Source: a bacterium (GTDB taxonomy: Bacteria > Ratteibacteria > UBA8468 > B48-G9 > JAFGKM01). Taken from it: a DNA stretch of 5,782 nt. The translations under genes were made by a program, and so were the position numbers. The stretch covers positions 1 through 5,782 of the forward strand of contig DAOOVW010000069.1 in the NCBI GenBank assembly GCA_035370465.1, in the 5' to 3' direction. Under the pieces are notes generated by a model, which searched no databases, was not told the origin of the DNA, and saw only the letters and a program-made list of their open reading frames with translations. Position 1 is the stretch's first letter; every line of letters begins with the position of its first letter. Positions 5,131-5,782 of the stretch are shown here, piece by piece.

Positions 5131-5470
5131 TTTCCACTTTTCCCTTTACTATTTCAATAATTTTATTTCTTATTTCATAACTTTCAATTCCTCTTGTTCT
5201 ATTTCCAAAAGAAGGTCTTAAATTTATAATAGAATCAAATTCAATAAAATCATCTCCTATTTTTTCTGGATAAATATTTATTCCCCATATATTTTTTTGT
5301 TCTGACCCATTTTCAAGCAAAAATGCTTCTTCATCACTATGTAATTCCCCGCCAATCACCATAATTTTTTTTTCAATGTCAACAACACCTTTTACTAAAT
5401 TTCCAAAACTTTCTTCTGCCATTTTTTTTAATTCCGATAACTTAATTTTATTTTCTGCTACTATTTTCAT
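5117..5470 (-). CDS. DUF5674-like protein (117 aa)
   Basis: Resembles the DUF5674 family of small proteins of unknown function: start MKIVAENKIKLSELKKMAEE, then LVKGVVDIEKKIMVIGGELHSDEEAFLLENGS, WGINIYPE, FIEFDSIINLRPSFGNRTRGIES. The E-L-H-S-D-E-E and N-L-R-P-S-x-G-N-R motifs are the most family-like parts; their role is unknown. No signal peptide or membrane segment. I chose ATG 5470-5468 because GAGGG lies five bases upstream and family members begin MKI; ATG 5482-5480 would add four residues (MREK) but uses that same site as coding sequence. The stop overlaps the next gene by 14 nt. A two-hairpin repeat begins about 20 nt upstream of the start, so the promoter, if close, must lie within repeat sequence. 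Confidence 0.85.
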   Translation of the reverse strand: MKIVAENKIKLSELKKMAEESFGNLVKGVVDIEKKIMVIGGELHSDEEAFLLENGSEQKNIWGINIYPEKIGDDFIEFDSIINLRPSFGNRTRGIESYEIRNKIIEIVKGKVENDIP

Positions 5471-5475
5471 TTTTT

Positions 5476-5480
5476 CCCTC
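5476..5480 (-). promoter_or_regulatory. Ribosome binding site that decides the start of the DUF5674-like gene
   Basis: GAGGG on the minus strand, five bases before ATG 5470-5468. Its first G is also the last base of the alternative ATG at 5482-5480, which itself has no good purine tract upstream. Confidence 0.65.
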
Positions 5481-5488
5481 ATCTTAAT

Positions 5489-5505
5489 CCCCGTTGTGCT
5501 ATCTG
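5489..5505 (+). repeat. Detached first part of the two-hairpin repeat
   Basis: CCCCGTTGTGCTATCTG repeats the start of copy 6 (5530-5546) 41 nt earlier. Copy 3 shows the same arrangement at 1420-1431. Confidence 0.7.
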
Positions 5506-5529
5506 TAACTCCCTAAATCCCCTCTAACT

Positions 5530-5613
5530 CCCGTTGTGCTATCTGGGAGACGATGACGCACCAACTCTGCCCTGCTACCCTTCGCTACTTCAGTCGGTTT
5601 ATGAAAGGGGAGA
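5530..5613 (+). repeat. Two-hairpin repeat, copy 6 (subtype B)
   Basis: A full copy with GTTGTGC and GCACCAAC arms around loop TATCTGGGAGACGATGAC, then CTGCCCTGCTACCC as in copies 4 and 5, CAGTCGGTTTATGAAAGGGGA at the end. It links the truncated copies 4 and 5 to subtype B. Confidence 0.9.
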
Positions 5614-5619
5614 ATATAC

Positions 5620-5642
5620 TCCTTCCCTTTTTAAGGGAAGGA
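5620..5642. repeat. TCCTTCCCTT-TTT-AAGGGAAGGA palindrome
   Basis: A perfect 10-bp stem with a TTT loop directly after copy 6, followed by TGGGATGGATTTT. The same trailing bases (TTGGGATAGATTTT) follow the palindrome at 4594-4614, so palindrome plus tail is a repeated block. Confidence 0.8.
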
Positions 5643-5670
5643 TGGGATGGATTTTATCAAATCCCCCTCA

Positions 5671-5690
5671 TCCCCCTTTATAAAGGGGGA
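5671..5690. repeat. TCCCCCTTTA-TAAAGGGGGA perfect palindrome
   Basis: Twenty bases with perfect dyad symmetry and no loop, preceded by AAATCCCCCTCA. Belongs to the CTCCCTTT family. Confidence 0.8.
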
Positions 5691-5697
5691 AATGACT

Positions 5698-5719
5698 CCT
5701 TCCTTTATCAAAAGGAAGG
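5698..5719. repeat. CCTTCCTTT-ATCA-AAAGGAAGG palindrome
   Basis: A 9-bp perfect stem with a 4-base loop. Same arms as 4594-4614. Confidence 0.8.
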
Positions 5720-5727
5720 TAGGCTCG

Positions 5728-5782
5728 CCCGTAGGGGCTACGCCCTGAGGGGATCCGTAGCCAAAAGCGAGGACCCTACGGG
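5728..5782. repeat. Nested palindromic element, including right arm of the 30-nt inverted repeat
   Basis: The outer stem pairs CCCGTAGGG (5728-5736) with CCCTACGGG (5774-5782). An alternative inner stem pairs GGCTACG (5736-5742) with CGTAGCC (5756-5762). Bases 5753-5782 are the exact reverse complement of 4443-4472. The preceding GGCTCG suggests the element continues for a few bases past the window edge as CGAGCC. Confidence 0.8.

Larger units (their letters stand above)
5483..5782. other. Repeat-filled region upstream of the small-gene pair (cluster III)
   Basis: 300 nt with no gene, running to the window edge. It holds a half copy and a full copy of the two-hairpin repeat, three short palindromes and the right arm of the long inverted repeat. 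No promoter is recognisable on the minus strand. Confidence 0.8.

Noticed and set aside
5480..5482. ATG at 5482 as the start of the DUF5674-like gene
   Set aside because: It would place the only good ribosome binding site inside the coding region; the ATG at 5470 has GAGGG at five bases and gives the family-like MKI start.

Overview
The window looks like part of the genome of an AT-rich, strictly anaerobic bacterium that runs the methyl branch of the Wood-Ljungdahl pathway, probably an acetogen-like or uncultured lineage. The proteins are rich in Lys, Ile, Glu and Asn, and codons are A/T-ending. The sequence alone does not fix the phylum. All five genes lie on the minus strand, so transcription runs from high to low coordinates. 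The plus strand is T-rich and I support no gene on it.

Layout, high to low coordinate. Positions 5471-5782 are a cluster of palindromic repeats. Positions 4786-5470 hold two small, overlapping genes: a DUF5674-like protein and a 114-residue protein of unknown function. Positions 4205-4785 are a second repeat cluster, including a 112-bp direct duplication that contains the start codon and ribosome binding site of the next gene. Positions 2213-4204 encode a 663-residue protein that joins a MetV domain to an RnfC-type NADH dehydrogenase module. Positions 1587-2231 encode a stand-alone MetV, overlapping the fusion gene by 19 nt. Positions 774-1586 are a third repeat cluster, 813 nt with no credible gene. 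Positions 1-773 encode MetF (methylenetetrahydrofolate reductase), cut by the window edge.

The three large genes together describe an NADH-linked methylenetetrahydrofolate reductase. MetF carries the folate and flavin site, MetV proteins pass electrons through cysteine-bound metal clusters, and the RnfC part would take electrons from NADH via FMN and two [4Fe-4S] clusters. A MetF-MetV-RnfC2 complex is known from Acetobacterium woodii. Here one MetV is physically fused to RnfC and a second MetV is kept beside it, which is the most notable biological feature.

The second notable feature is the density of non-coding repeats. Every intergenic gap longer than about 300 nt is packed with several families of hairpin-forming sequences, including six copies of one roughly 80-bp two-hairpin unit, all in the same orientation. 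These repeats have spread into the gene set without breaking any visible reading frame, although one seems to supply the stop codon of metV.
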